A DNA stretch of 64,000 bases, from the NCBI GenBank assembly GCA_001664505.1, contig CP011806.1:5921001-5985000 (forward strand), in the 5' to 3' direction. Each line of letters begins with the position of its first letter. Position 1 is the first letter of the stretch. Shown here piece by piece: positions 40,113 through 49,049 of this stretch. Made by a program: the position numbers and the translations under genes. The notes beneath the pieces were generated by a model, which worked only from the letters and a program-made list of their open reading frames with translations, made no database searches and was not told where the DNA came from. This DNA comes from Acidobacteria bacterium Mor1 (lineage in GTDB: Bacteria > Acidobacteriota > Polarisedimenticolia > Polarisedimenticolales > Polarisedimenticolaceae).

Positions 40113-40637
40113 ATGAGCAGAATGGCTATCAAGGTTTTCGTGTGTGCGGTCCTGGTGACCCTGGCCGCCGGTTCGCTGTCCGCCCAGCAGATCAAGATCG
40201 GCGTCGTCGATCCGGTCCGCGTCTCCGAGGAGACGGCCGAGGGACAACGCATCCAGACCCGGCTGAAGAAGTTCAGCGAGGACAAGCAGGCCGAGATCAC
40301 CGCCCTCGAGAATCAGCTGACCAACCTTCAGAAGGACTACCGCGCCCAGGCGCTGTCGCTGTCCGCCGACAAGCGGGCCACGATGGAAAAGCAGATTCAG
40401 CTCAAGCAGCTGGAGCTTTCCTCGATGCGCGACGCCGCCAGCCGGCAGTTCCAGCTGGAGTTCAACGAGGCCAACGACCGGTTCCAGGCGCAGCTGCTCC
40501 AGGCGGTCGACGAGTACGGCCGGCGCGAGGGCTTCGCCCTGATCCTCGACCGCAACCAGGTCGCCTGGGCCGCCCAGACGGTGGACGTGACCACCGGTGT
40601 GGTGGATCTGTTCAACCAGCTGTTCTCGGGTAGCTAG
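40113..40637 (+). CDS. skp: OmpH/Skp-family periplasmic chaperone
   Basis: A 174-residue exported protein: signal peptide ending near SLSAQQ, then IKIGVVDPVRVSEETAEGQRIQ, a long charged coiled-coil (about residues 50-125) forming the chaperone tentacles, and the C-terminal beta strand region EGFALILDRNQVAWAAQTVDVT. This is the Skp/OmpH pattern. It holds unfolded outer-membrane proteins on their way to BamA. GAGGAG precedes ATG 40113. Its place between bamA and lpxD is the same as in many Gram-negative bacteria. Confidence 0.9.
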   Translation: MSRMAIKVFVCAVLVTLAAGSLSAQQIKIGVVDPVRVSEETAEGQRIQTRLKKFSEDKQAEITALENQLTNLQKDYRAQALSLSADKRATMEKQIQLKQLELSSMRDAASRQFQLEFNEANDRFQAQLLQAVDEYGRREGFALILDRNQVAWAAQTVDVTTGVVDLFNQLFSGS

Positions 40638-40640
40638 GCG

Positions 40641-41675
40641 GTGACTCTCGAGGAACTGGCCCGGCACGTCGGCGGCAGCGTCGTCGGCGACCCGGGCCGG
40701 TGGATCTCGGGGGTTGCGACGCTGCAAGAGGCCGGTCCGGAACAGATCAGCTTCCTGACCAACGCCCGCTACCGGGCGGACGCCGAGGCCACCGGCGCCG
40801 GCGCGGTCCTGACCGCGCCGGGCAGCGGGCTCCAGGGGGTCGACCTGATCGAGGTCGAGAACCCCTACCGCGCCTGGGCCAGGGTGCTCGAGCGTTTCCA
40901 TCCCCGGCACCGGCCGGAGCCGGGGATCTCCCCGGATGCCCGGGTACACCCCACTGCCGAACTGGGTGAAGGTGTGTTCGTCGGCCCCTTCGCCGTGGTC
41001 GAGGAAGGGGTGCGGCTGGAGCAGGGGACGATCGTCGGAGCCGGCTCTGTCATCGAAGCGGGATGCCGGGTCGGGGCCGAAACCGAACTCCGTCCGAGAG
41101 TGATACTCTACCGCGGCACCCGGGTCGGGCGGCGCTGTCTGCTCCACTCAGGCGTCGTGCTCGGCGCCGACGGCTTCGGTTTCGCGACCGATGCCGAGGG
41201 ACATCACAAGGTTCCGCAGATCGGAGGCGTCCTCGTCGAGGACGACGTCGAGATCGGCGCGAACTCGACGGTCGACCGCGGGGCGTTGGGGGATACGGTG
41301 ATCGGGCAGGGGAGCAAGATCGACAATCTGGTGATGGTCGCCCACGGGGTGCAGATCGGAGCCGGCTCGATTCTTGTAGCCCAATCGGGGGTGGCCGGAA
41401 GCACCAAGCTCGGAAAGCGGGTCACGATAGCCGGTCAGAGCGGCATCGTGGGGCACGTCGAGGTCGGCGATCACACGGTGGTCGCGGCCAAGAGCGCGGT
41501 TTTCTCGGATCAGCCGGCGGGTCAGTTTCTCGCCGGGACCCCTGCCGTCGACCACCGGGTCTGGAAACGAGCTCAGGCGGCACTCAAACGCCTGCCCGAG
41601 ATGCGCAGCGAGCTCAGAAAGCTGGAAGCCCGGTTGGCCGCCCTCGAGGGTGCATCCGCCGGCGAAGAGGACTGA
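40641..41675 (+). CDS. lpxD: UDP-3-O-(3-hydroxyacyl)glucosamine N-acyltransferase
   Basis: LpxD adds the N-linked acyl chain in lipid A synthesis. The 344-residue protein has the uridine-binding N-terminal domain (LTNARYRADAEATGAGAVL) and a left-handed beta-helix of hexapeptide repeats. The region GSKIDNLVMVAHGVQIGAGS carries the catalytic His, and AKSAVFSDQPAGQFLAGTPA closes the helix. A C-terminal helix follows. Start is GTG at 40641, three bases after the skp stop; fabZ and lpxA follow immediately. Confidence 0.95.
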   Translation: MTLEELARHVGGSVVGDPGRWISGVATLQEAGPEQISFLTNARYRADAEATGAGAVLTAPGSGLQGVDLIEVENPYRAWARVLERFHPRHRPEPGISPDARVHPTAELGEGVFVGPFAVVEEGVRLEQGTIVGAGSVIEAGCRVGAETELRPRVILYRGTRVGRRCLLHSGVVLGADGFGFATDAEGHHKVPQIGGVLVEDDVEIGANSTVDRGALGDTVIGQGSKIDNLVMVAHGVQIGAGSILVAQSGVAGSTKLGKRVTIAGQSGIVGHVEVGDHTVVAAKSAVFSDQPAGQFLAGTPAVDHRVWKRAQAALKRLPEMRSELRKLEARLAALEGASAGEED

Positions 41676-41681
41676 CCTGCG

Positions 41682-42119
41682 ATGGAGATGGATATTCGCG
41701 GCATTCTCGAGACGATTCCGCACCGCTACCCGTTTCTCCTGATCGACCGGGTCGAGGAGATCGAGCGCAAGCAGCGGATCGTCGCTCTCAAGAACGTCAC
41801 CATGAACGAGCCGTTCTTCCCGGGACACTTCCCGGGCACCCCGGTGATGCCGGGGGTCTTGATCATCGAGGCGATGGCCCAGGCCGGAGCCTTGCTGGTG
41901 CTCAACGAGGTCCCCGACCGCAAGGACAAGCTCGTCTACTTCGCCGGCATCAACAAAGCGCGCTTCCGTCGAGCGGTGGTACCCGGCGACCAGCTGCGGC
42001 TGATTCTCGATGTGATCCACCTGCGACCGACCAGCGCCCGCATGAAGGCTCGGGCCGAGGTCGACGGTGAACTGGCGGCCGAGGGGGAGATTCTCTCGGT
42101 GATGCAAGATCGGAAGTAG
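41682..42119 (+). CDS. fabZ: 3-hydroxyacyl-[acyl-carrier-protein] dehydratase FabZ
   Basis: A 145-residue hot-dog-fold dehydratase that removes water from 3-hydroxyacyl-ACP in fatty acid synthesis. The active-site motifs are complete: [35 protein letters not shown] with the catalytic His and Glu, and [19 protein letters not shown]. It competes with LpxA and LpxD for 3-hydroxyacyl-ACP, which explains its constant place in this operon. ATG 41682 is six bases from the lpxD stop, and lpxA starts one base after its own stop. Confidence 0.95.
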   Translation: MEMDIRGILETIPHRYPFLLIDRVEEIERKQRIVALKNVTMNEPFFPGHFPGTPVMPGVLIIEAMAQAGALLVLNEVPDRKDKLVYFAGINKARFRRAVVPGDQLRLILDVIHLRPTSARMKARAEVDGELAAEGEILSVMQDRK

Positions 42120-42120
42120 C

Positions 42121-42903
42121 GTGGCGCAGACCACCATCGATCCCAGGGCCGTGGTCGAGCCCGGCGCGAAGCTGGGTACGGGCGTGTTCGTCGGCCCCTT
42201 CTGTATCGTCGGATCCGACGTGGAGATCGGCGACGGAACCCGCCTGATCTCCCACGTCACCGTCACCGGACACACTTCCCTGGGCGAGGAGAACGAGGTC
42301 TTCGCCTTCGCGTCGCTGGGTTCGGCGCCGCAGGACCTCAAGTACGACGGCGAACCGACCAAAGTCGAGATCGGCTCGCGTAACAAGATTCGCGAGTACG
42401 TCACGGTCAACCGCGGGACCCCCGGCGGCGGCGGCCTGACGAGGGTCGGCGACGACAACCTGTTGATGGGCCTGACCCACATCGGCCACGACTGTCAGAT
42501 CGGGAGCCGCATCATCTTCGCCCACGCCGCGACCCTGGCCGGTCACGTCGATGTCGGCGACGACGCCACCGTCGGCGCCTACAGCGGGGTTCACCAGTTT
42601 TGCCGGGTCGCCCGCCACGCCTTCATCGGCGGTTACTCGGTGGTGACCCAGGACGCGATGCCCTGGGTGCTGACCGTCGGCAACCGTGCCGAGAGTCACG
42701 GCCTGAACATCGTCGGGCTGCGGCGCAAGGGCTATTCCGCCGAGACCATCCGGGCGCTGAAGGGCTGTTACAGGATCCTGTTCCGCGCCAAGCTGACCCT
42801 CGAAGAGGCGATCCCGCAGGTCGAAAAGGAGCACGGCGAGCACGAGGAGGTGCGCTACTTCCTCGACTTCGTGCGCAGCAGCAAGCGCGGCGTGGTCCGC
42901 TAG
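42121..42903 (+). CDS. lpxA: UDP-N-acetylglucosamine acyltransferase
   Basis: LpxA starts lipid A synthesis by transferring a 3-hydroxyacyl chain to UDP-GlcNAc. The 260-residue protein is a hexapeptide beta-helix with the catalytic-His region LTHIGHDCQIGSRII, GVHQFCRVARHAFIGG and the C-terminal helical part with GYSAETIRALKGCYRILF. The start is GTG at 42121. A putative sugar oxidoreductase follows, as in genomes where the acceptor sugar is an amino-modified UDP-GlcNAc, so the acceptor could differ from the standard one. Confidence 0.95.
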   Translation: MAQTTIDPRAVVEPGAKLGTGVFVGPFCIVGSDVEIGDGTRLISHVTVTGHTSLGEENEVFAFASLGSAPQDLKYDGEPTKVEIGSRNKIREYVTVNRGTPGGGGLTRVGDDNLLMGLTHIGHDCQIGSRIIFAHAATLAGHVDVGDDATVGAYSGVHQFCRVARHAFIGGYSVVTQDAMPWVLTVGNRAESHGLNIVGLRRKGYSAETIRALKGCYRILFRAKLTLEEAIPQVEKEHGEHEEVRYFLDFVRSSKRGVVR

Positions 42904-42917
42904 GAAGGAGGGTGGCC

Positions 42918-43868
42918 ATGTCCCAGGATTCGATCCCCGTCGCCGTCGTCGGCGTGGGCCACCTCGGACGCCATCATGCCCGCCTCTACGCCTCGATGCC
43001 CGGGGTGACCCTGGTCGGGATCGTGGACCAGGACGCCGAGCGGGCCGCGGCCATGGCCTCGGAATATGGCTGCGAGGTGATCCCGCAGGTCGAAGATCTT
43101 CCGGGTCGGGTCCGGGCGGTCAGCGTCGCGGTCCCCACCGCCTACCACCGGGCGGTTGCCGAACCGTTGCTTCGGGCCGGATGCGACGTGCTGGTCGAGA
43201 AACCGATCGCCACCACCCTGGACGAGGCGGATGCCATGGTCCAGGCGGCGGCGGACAACGACCGTATCCTGATGGTCGGGCACACCGAGCGCTTCAACCC
43301 GGCGGTGCTGGCCATGGCCCGGGCCGTCGAGCGTCCCCGTTTCTTCGAGGTGCACCGGCTGGCTGCGTTCACCGCCCGCAGCACCGACATCGACGTGGTG
43401 CTCGACCTGATGATTCACGATCTGGATCTGATGCTGGCCCTCGACGGGACCGATCCTGTCGAGGTCGACGCCGTCGGAGTCGCGGCGCTGACCGACAAGG
43501 TCGATATCGCCAACGCCCGCATTCGCTTCGCCTCGGGCTGTGTCGCCAACCTGACCTCGAGCCGGATCTCCGCCGACCCGATCCGTCGCGTCCGGGTGTT
43601 TCAGGCGCGGACCTACATGAGCTGCGACACCGTGCAGAGGACGGTCGAGCGCTTCCAGCTGCTGCCTCGTGAAGGCGCGGCGCCGGAGATCCGCCACGAC
43701 CAGCTTCCCGTCGACGAGGGAGAACCACTCGGCAACGAACTCTCTGCGTTCATTGACGCCGTGCGCAGCCGCGAGATGCCGCGCATCGACGGTCGCCAGG
43801 GGCGCAAGGTTCTCGACCTTGCGTTCCGGGTGAACGCCGCGATCGAAGCCCACCCCGCCCGTCAGTGA
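42918..43868 (+). CDS. Gfo/Idh/MocA-family oxidoreductase in the lipid A operon
   Basis: A 316-residue NAD(P)-dependent sugar oxidoreductase: N-terminal Rossmann motif VAVVGVGHLGRHHARLY, the EKPIATTLDEAD motif with catalytic Lys, and VGHTERFNPAV and DLMIHDLDLMLAL in the C-terminal domain. Comparable enzymes beside lpxA include GnnA, which oxidises UDP-GlcNAc at C3 before transamination to a diamino sugar in some bacteria. No aminotransferase (GnnB) follows here, so that function is only a possibility. ATG 42918 has AAGGAGG seven or eight bases upstream. lpxB does not follow. Confidence 0.85.
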   Translation: MSQDSIPVAVVGVGHLGRHHARLYASMPGVTLVGIVDQDAERAAAMASEYGCEVIPQVEDLPGRVRAVSVAVPTAYHRAVAEPLLRAGCDVLVEKPIATTLDEADAMVQAAADNDRILMVGHTERFNPAVLAMARAVERPRFFEVHRLAAFTARSTDIDVVLDLMIHDLDLMLALDGTDPVEVDAVGVAALTDKVDIANARIRFASGCVANLTSSRISADPIRRVRVFQARTYMSCDTVQRTVERFQLLPREGAAPEIRHDQLPVDEGEPLGNELSAFIDAVRSREMPRIDGRQGRKVLDLAFRVNAAIEAHPARQ

Positions 43869-44941
43869 CTTCTTCCCTTGCCGGCGATCCGATTGCCGAA
43901 CGGCTCTCCCTCTTCGTGGCCGACGGCTGGATGCCCGGGGCGGCCTGGTGGGTCGAGCGGGAGGGGCGTTGCCTCTCCCGAGGCGCGGTCGGCAGCCTCG
44001 GCGCCGGCGAGGGTGCGCTGCCCGCGAGGGTCGAGACCGTCTACGACCTGGCTTCGCTGACCAAGCCGTTGGCCACCGGGCTGTGCTCGGTGCTGGCCGC
44101 TCAGGACGGGGCGTTCGACCTCGACCGTCCGCTGACCGAGTGGTTGCCCGAGCTCGCCGGAAGTGGCTACGAAGCGGTCACCGCTGCCGAGGCGGCGGCT
44201 CACCGCGGGAGACTGCCCGCCTGGGCGCCGCTCTACGCCGACGGTTCGACCCGCGACAGCTATCTCCGCTCCATCGCCCGCATCCCGCCGGTCGAACCGG
44301 GGCACACGGTTTACTCCGATCTCGGGTACCTGCTGCTGGGCTTCGCCCTGGAGCGGGCGTCGGGGCAAACGCTGGCGCGCATCTTCGCCGAAAGGGTGGC
44401 AAGGCCCCTCGACCTGGACCTCGGGTTCGGCCCGGTAGATCCCGCCACGGCCGCTCCGACCGAGGAGGGCAACCGCTACGAGCAGGGGATGGCCCGGGAC
44501 CGGGGTATCGAGCTCGAGGTGCGGACCCATCGGCTCCAGGGGGAGGTTCACGACGGAAACGCCGCCGGACTCGGCGGAGTCGCCGGACACGCGGGCCTGT
44601 TCGGTACCGCCGCCGGCGTGGCTGCGGTGGCCCGGGAGATCCTCTCGCCCCGGTGTCTGCCCCTTTCGGAGGCCTCCAGGCAGCGGCTGCTCCAGGTCGG
44701 CGGCAATGGACGCAGCTTCGGCTTCGAGGCGGCGTCGTCGACCCGGGCGGCCCGGGAGCTGCTGCCCGACGACAGCCCGGGGCACACCGGGTTCAGCGGC
44801 ACCTCCCTGTGGTTGGTGCCGGCCCGGCGCGTCAGCCTGGTGCTGCTCTCCAACCGGGTGCACCCGGAGGTGCAGGACAGGGGCTTCCAGGCGGTGCGCC
44901 GGGCGTTTCATGAAGAGGCACGGGTGCTCGCGGAGTTCTGA
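43865..44941 (+). CDS. Serine hydrolase of the beta-lactamase (class C/penicillin-binding) family
   Basis: A 358-residue protein with the SxxK motif SLTK (Ser64, Lys67), the second motif YSD (Tyr150) replacing Y-x-N, and HTG near residue 300 as the KTG-equivalent. TVYDLASLTKPLATGL and GHTVYSDLGYLLLGFALE are typical of this esterase, peptidase and beta-lactamase group. No signal peptide is visible, so a cytoplasmic location is likely unless exported unusually. The GTG at 43865 overlaps the oxidoreductase stop by four bases. Substrate unknown; an esterase or muropeptide-processing role is possible. Confidence 0.85.
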   Translation: MTSSLAGDPIAERLSLFVADGWMPGAAWWVEREGRCLSRGAVGSLGAGEGALPARVETVYDLASLTKPLATGLCSVLAAQDGAFDLDRPLTEWLPELAGSGYEAVTAAEAAAHRGRLPAWAPLYADGSTRDSYLRSIARIPPVEPGHTVYSDLGYLLLGFALERASGQTLARIFAERVARPLDLDLGFGPVDPATAAPTEEGNRYEQGMARDRGIELEVRTHRLQGEVHDGNAAGLGGVAGHAGLFGTAAGVAAVAREILSPRCLPLSEASRQRLLQVGGNGRSFGFEAASSTRAARELLPDDSPGHTGFSGTSLWLVPARRVSLVLLSNRVHPEVQDRGFQAVRRAFHEEARVLAEF

Positions 44942-44995
44942 CCGCGGCTACGGTCGGCGGGAGGACACCTCGATGGCGGCCCGCTCGTCTCCCGG

Positions 44996-45001
44996 TACAA
45001 T
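44996..45001 (+). promoter_or_regulatory. -10-like TACAAT, near-leaderless start for the TonB-like gene
   Basis: TACAAT ends eleven bases before the ATG at 45013. Only about five untranslated bases would remain, with no ribosome-binding site. No clear -35 element. Confidence 0.35.
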
Positions 45002-45012
45002 CGATTTGCCTC

Positions 45013-46104
45013 ATGAGTGCAACCCGACGCGAGCCCACGGATCCTTCAGCGCGCCGCCTGGCCCTGGCCCTGGCGGTGTCCGTCGGCGTGCATCTGCTGC
45101 TGATCCTGCTGTTCATGTTGATCCCCTCCTCCGAGGCCGCCGACGACGAGCCCGAGGAGAAGTCCATCACCTTCGACCTGACCGATTCCACGGAGCAGGC
45201 GGTCGCGCCGGTCGAGGAAGCCGTCGACGCGCCGGTGGAGGAATCGGTCGAGGAGATCGTGATGGCGATCCCGTCGCTCGCGGACGGCAACGATCCGGCG
45301 CCTACCGGCACCCCACTCGCGATTCCCCAGCCGTCCGTGCCGAGCCCCGAGCTGGACGAGGAGCAGACCCCGCAGCAGTCTTCTCCCGAAGCGGCACCGC
45401 AATCTCCGGATCTGGCTGCGAAGGAACAACCGGACCGGGCGGGGGACGACCCTTCCCGGGATCCGGGCACCACCTTCAACGAGGCCGACGACGGCAGCTA
45501 CTCCTCCGGCGAGCGTGGCGGGTCGCTCGATCCGCGACGGGAGGGCACTCCGTCGGGATTCGACCTGGGCCAGGCGCTCCAGGACTTCGACCAGGCGGTT
45601 CGGGACGGCCGGGCCCGGGAGGAACCGATCGAGCCGCCGGACCCGGACAAGCTCGACTTCGAGATCGATCCCAGCGAACTGCGCAGCCTCTCCAACTACG
45701 GCGTGGGCAACCTGGAGTTCTCGAGCCCCGACTTCGACTGGGACGACTACGGTCGCCAGGTCTATGTCGCCATCTGGCAGGCCTGGCACCGTCGACTGCT
45801 GTTGAGCGCCGAGGAGTTCAACCGCTGGGGCCTCAAGAACGGGATGTTCCTCGATCACCAGAACCGGGTGGTCTTCACCATCGAACGCAGCGGCCTGGTC
45901 ACCGGGGTCGCCGTCGAGACCCCCGCGGGCTGCTTCCCACTGGACCAGTCGGCGGTGGATGCCCTCAACGAGGTCGTGCTGCCCCCGCTTCCCGCTGCGT
46001 TCACCCGGGACAGCGAAACCGTGAGGGCCCGTTTCCTGATGGGTGGAAACATTCGCGGCATGCGCCGCGCCCTGCAGTACCTGAAGAACCAGGGCCGCTT
46101 CTGA
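45013..46104 (+). CDS. TonB-family energy-transducing protein
   Basis: A 363-residue protein. A short cytoplasmic N-terminus and one membrane helix (about 16-38, containing the SVGVHLLLILLF stretch typical of TonB/TolA) lead to a long acidic, Pro-rich periplasmic spacer (about 45-210) and a C-terminal globular domain (about 230-363: YGRQVYVAIWQAWHRRLL, NRVVFTIERSGLVTGVAVETPAG, DALNEVVLPPLP) matching TonB C-terminal topology. TonB couples proton-motive force to the outer membrane through ExbB and ExbD, which are encoded at 49086-50165. TolA is the alternative identity. Confidence 0.8.
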   Translation: MSATRREPTDPSARRLALALAVSVGVHLLLILLFMLIPSSEAADDEPEEKSITFDLTDSTEQAVAPVEEAVDAPVEESVEEIVMAIPSLADGNDPAPTGTPLAIPQPSVPSPELDEEQTPQQSSPEAAPQSPDLAAKEQPDRAGDDPSRDPGTTFNEADDGSYSSGERGGSLDPRREGTPSGFDLGQALQDFDQAVRDGRAREEPIEPPDPDKLDFEIDPSELRSLSNYGVGNLEFSSPDFDWDDYGRQVYVAIWQAWHRRLLLSAEEFNRWGLKNGMFLDHQNRVVFTIERSGLVTGVAVETPAGCFPLDQSAVDALNEVVLPPLPAAFTRDSETVRARFLMGGNIRGMRRALQYLKNQGRF

Positions 46105-46158
46105 TGCGATCCGGGATCCGGCTGGTGAGGGGCGATCTTAGGGCGAAAATCGCGTTAT

Positions 46159-46188
46159 TTGACGCTGTTCGCCGCCGCCCGCTACGAT
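46159..46188 (+). promoter_or_regulatory. Sigma-70-type promoter TTGACG-N18-TACGAT before the LeuA-like gene
   Basis: TTGACG (46159-46164) and TACGAT (46183-46188) are 18 bases apart. The -10 ends nine bases before the ATG at 46198, leaving at most two or three untranslated bases and no ribosome-binding site. GCGAT and ATCGC (46132-46136 and 46149-46153) form a 5-bp inverted repeat just upstream. Confidence 0.55.
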
Positions 46189-46197
46189 AGCCGCGCC

Positions 46198-47445
46198 ATG
46201 GACCATCAAGATCTGATTCACGACTGGAATCTCTACGACGGCACCGAGGCGGAATCCCGTCCGGCCAAGGTCATGCTCGACGACGAGACGCTGCGGGACG
46301 GCCTGCAGTCTCCCTCGGTCATCGACCCGCCGATCGAAGCCAAAAAGCGCATCCTGCACCTGCAGAACGACCTGGGCATCGAGAGCACCAACGTCGGGCT
46401 GCCCGGTGCCGGGCCCCGGGCGGTCGCCGATGTCGAGGCGCTCTGCCGCGAGATCGTCGAGTCCAAGCTTGCCATCCGGCCCAACTGCGCCGGCCGCACG
46501 GTGATCGCCGACGTCAAGCCGATGGAAGAAATCTCCCAGCGGGTCGGCCTGCCCATCGAGGCGTCGCTGTTCATCGGCTCCTCGCCGATCCGGCTCTACA
46601 CCGAGAGCTGGGACGAGGACTTCCTGCTGAAGTGCACCGAGGAAGCGCTGACCTACGCGGTCAACGCGGGCCTGCCGGTGATGTACGTCACCGAGGACAC
46701 CATCCGCGCCCGTCCCGAAACCATTCGCAAGCTGTACAGCACGGCGGTGCGCTGCGGCGCCAGCCGGGTCTGCGTCACCGACACCGTGGGGCACGCGACC
46801 CCTGCCGGCGCCACGGCGCTGGTCAAGTTCCTGCGCGGCGTGCTCGACGAGGCCGGCGGCCACGATGTCGAGATCGACTGGCACGGCCACCGCGACCGGG
46901 GCATGGGCCTGATCAACAGCCTCGCCGCGATTCGCGCCGGCGCCACCCGGGTTCACGGCTGCGCCATCGGTATCGGCGAACGCGCCGGCAACACCGAGAT
47001 CGACCTGCTGCTGGTCAACCTCAAGCTCCTGGGCTGGATCGACCGGGACCTGACCGCTCTCGGCGAGTACTGCGCGCTGGTGTCCGAGGCGATGGGGGTG
47101 CCTGTGCCGTCCAACTACCCGGTGGTCGGCACCGACGCCTTCGAGACCGCTACCGGCGTTCACGCCGCGGCGGTGATCAAGGCCTACAACAAGGGTGACG
47201 ACTGGCTCGCCGACCGGATCTACTCCGGCGTCGTGGCCGGCGACTTCGGCCTGCGCCAGAAGATCCGCATCGGTCCCATGAGCGGACGCTCCAACGTGAT
47301 CTTCTGGCTGCAGCAGCACGGCTTCGAGGCGGTCCAGGAAGATGTCGACCGCATCTTCGATGCAGCCAAGCAGTCCGACCGGCTGCTGGAAGATTCGGAG
47401 ATCCGCGCGCTGGTCCGGCAGCCTCACCCCGAGACCACGGCCTAG
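46198..47445 (+). CDS. 2-isopropylmalate/homocitrate synthase-family (DRE-TIM metallolyase) enzyme
   Basis: A 415-residue enzyme of the LeuA/homocitrate synthase superfamily: MLDDETLRDGLQSPSV at the N-terminus, the metal-binding HGHRDRGMGL, the GIGERAGNTEIDLLL signature, and TGVHAAAVIKA. The family condenses acetyl-CoA with a 2-oxo acid. The C-terminal allosteric domain of typical LeuA is absent, and the first motif reads RDGLQ, which is more like HMG-CoA lyase than the RDGEQ of LeuA. The precise substrate (2-oxoisovalerate, pyruvate, 2-oxoglutarate or oxaloacetate) cannot be told. The ATG at 46198 is used; the longer frame starting at TTG 46159 runs through the promoter. Confidence 0.8.
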   Translation: MDHQDLIHDWNLYDGTEAESRPAKVMLDDETLRDGLQSPSVIDPPIEAKKRILHLQNDLGIESTNVGLPGAGPRAVADVEALCREIVESKLAIRPNCAGRTVIADVKPMEEISQRVGLPIEASLFIGSSPIRLYTESWDEDFLLKCTEEALTYAVNAGLPVMYVTEDTIRARPETIRKLYSTAVRCGASRVCVTDTVGHATPAGATALVKFLRGVLDEAGGHDVEIDWHGHRDRGMGLINSLAAIRAGATRVHGCAIGIGERAGNTEIDLLLVNLKLLGWIDRDLTALGEYCALVSEAMGVPVPSNYPVVGTDAFETATGVHAAAVIKAYNKGDDWLADRIYSGVVAGDFGLRQKIRIGPMSGRSNVIFWLQQHGFEAVQEDVDRIFDAAKQSDRLLEDSEIRALVRQPHPETTA

Positions 47446-47568
47446 CCGGGTGTCGGCCATCGCATCAGGTTCCTGCTCAAACGTCCTTCCGGGACGCGCG
47501 CCCATCGGTGCGTTCTCGACCGGGGCTCCCAATCCTACGGGGCCGCGCCCCGGTTTCCCGGCGAGACC

Positions 47569-49038
47569 ATGACCTCAGAGACCAAGCCACCTGAAGAAGT
47601 GACGGCCAAGTTCCGCGACTACGAATTCCGCGAGGGCGTTCAGCAAGCCCTCGACGATGCCGGCTACGAGACGCCGACCCCGATTCAGTCGGCGGCGATC
47701 CCACCGCTGATGAAGGGGGGCGACCTGATCGGGGTCGCTGAGACCGGCACCGGCAAGACCCTGACCTACCTGTTGCCGATCCTCCACCGCATGGTGTTCG
47801 ACGGATCGAAGAGCCCCCAGGCGGTGGTGATCTGCCCGACCCGTGAGCTGGCCCAGCAGGTCGGCAAGGAAGCGGTGAAATTCGGACGACACCTCGGCCT
47901 GCGCACCATCGTCGCCTATGGGGGGACCTCCACCGCCGAGCAGAAGCGGCTCCTGACCGAGGGCTGCGAGCTGCTGGTGGCAACTCCCGGACGACTGCTC
48001 GATTTCGTCAACTCGGCGTGGCTTTCGCTGCGGCGGGTCAAATATCTGGTGCTGGACGAGGCCGACCGCATGCTGGACATGGGCTTCATCAACGACATGG
48101 ACGCGATCCTGCGCAAGATGCCGATGAGCCGCCAGTCGATGCTGTTCTCCGCGACCTTCTCCGACGAGGTTCGGGAACTGGCCGAGCGCTACATGCTGCA
48201 CCCCGAGATCGTGCGCATGAGCGCCCAGACCAAGGTCGCCGGCGGCGTGGATCACGCGCTGTATCCGGTAGCCGACTCGCAGAAGACCGATCTGTTGCTG
48301 GAGATCCTGCGCCGCCGCCGGGCCACCAAGACTCTGGTATTCATCGCCACCAAGAAGGGCACCTCGGAACTGGCGCTGCGGCTACGGCGGGATGCTCACG
48401 AGGTGGTCTCGCTTTCCAGTCTCCTGTCCCAGGCCAACCGGGAACGGGCGCTCAAGGCGTTCCGAGACGGCGAGTTCGATGTGCTGGTCGCGACCGATGT
48501 GGCGGCCCGCGGACTCGACATCACCGACATCGATCTGGTGATCAACTACGACCTTCCGATGCAGTCCTCGGACTACGTCCACCGCATCGGACGCACCGGC
48601 CGGGCCGAGCGGCACGGTCACGCGGCGTCGCTGGTCACGCCCCGCGACGAACGCAAGGTCAAGGAGATCGAGCGGCTGATCGGGGAACGCATTGCCCGCA
48701 TCGAACTGGAAGGTTTCCGCTACCGCAAGGCGGATCCGGTTCGTGACGGGGACCGCAGAGGCCGCGGGGGCGGGCGAGGCCGTGGAGACGGTGGTCGCTC
48801 TTCCGGTGGCCGCGGCGGTTCCGGCCGACGGCGCTCAGGCGGGTCGGGCCGTTCCGGTGGTTCCGGCCGCTCGGGCGGCTCCGGAGGCCGCTCGGGGGAA
48901 TCTTCGGCGGCGAAAGAGAACCGCGGAGAGGGGGGTGCCCCCAGGCCCCGCCGGCGTCGCCGGCGCCGGCCCGGCTCGGGATCCGGAGGGGGCTCGGGCT
49001 CCGGGTCCGGATCCGGCGGTTCCGGCTCCGCAGACTAA
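47569..49038 (+). CDS. DEAD-box ATP-dependent RNA helicase with Gly/Ser/Arg-rich tail
   Basis: A 489-residue RhlE-type helicase. Core motifs: Q-motif PTPIQSAAIP, motif I AETGTGKT, PTRELAQQ, GG, TPGRLLD, motif II DEAD, motif III SAT, motif V ATDVAARGLDI and motif VI HRIGRTGRA. Residues about 392-489 form a low-complexity tail of RGG, SGGSGR and GSGSGS repeats plus a short Arg run, with AT-free, repetitive DNA. Such tails bind RNA and promote condensation in other helicases. It remodels RNA, possibly during ribosome assembly or RNA decay. The 123-base gap upstream shows no clear promoter. Confidence 0.93.
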   Translation: MTSETKPPEEVTAKFRDYEFREGVQQALDDAGYETPTPIQSAAIPPLMKGGDLIGVAETGTGKTLTYLLPILHRMVFDGSKSPQAVVICPTRELAQQVGKEAVKFGRHLGLRTIVAYGGTSTAEQKRLLTEGCELLVATPGRLLDFVNSAWLSLRRVKYLVLDEADRMLDMGFINDMDAILRKMPMSRQSMLFSATFSDEVRELAERYMLHPEIVRMSAQTKVAGGVDHALYPVADSQKTDLLLEILRRRRATKTLVFIATKKGTSELALRLRRDAHEVVSLSSLLSQANRERALKAFRDGEFDVLVATDVAARGLDITDIDLVINYDLPMQSSDYVHRIGRTGRAERHGHAASLVTPRDERKVKEIERLIGERIARIELEGFRYRKADPVRDGDRRGRGGGRGRGDGGRSSGGRGGSGRRRSGGSGRSGGSGRSGGSGGRSGESSAAKENRGEGGAPRPRRRRRRRPGSGSGGGSGSGSGSGGSGSAD

Positions 49039-49049
49039 CCACGGGGCGT

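Noticed and set aside
46159-46197. Start of the LeuA-like gene at TTG 46159
   Set aside because: That codon is part of the -35 element TTGACG, and the added 13 residues cover the promoter.
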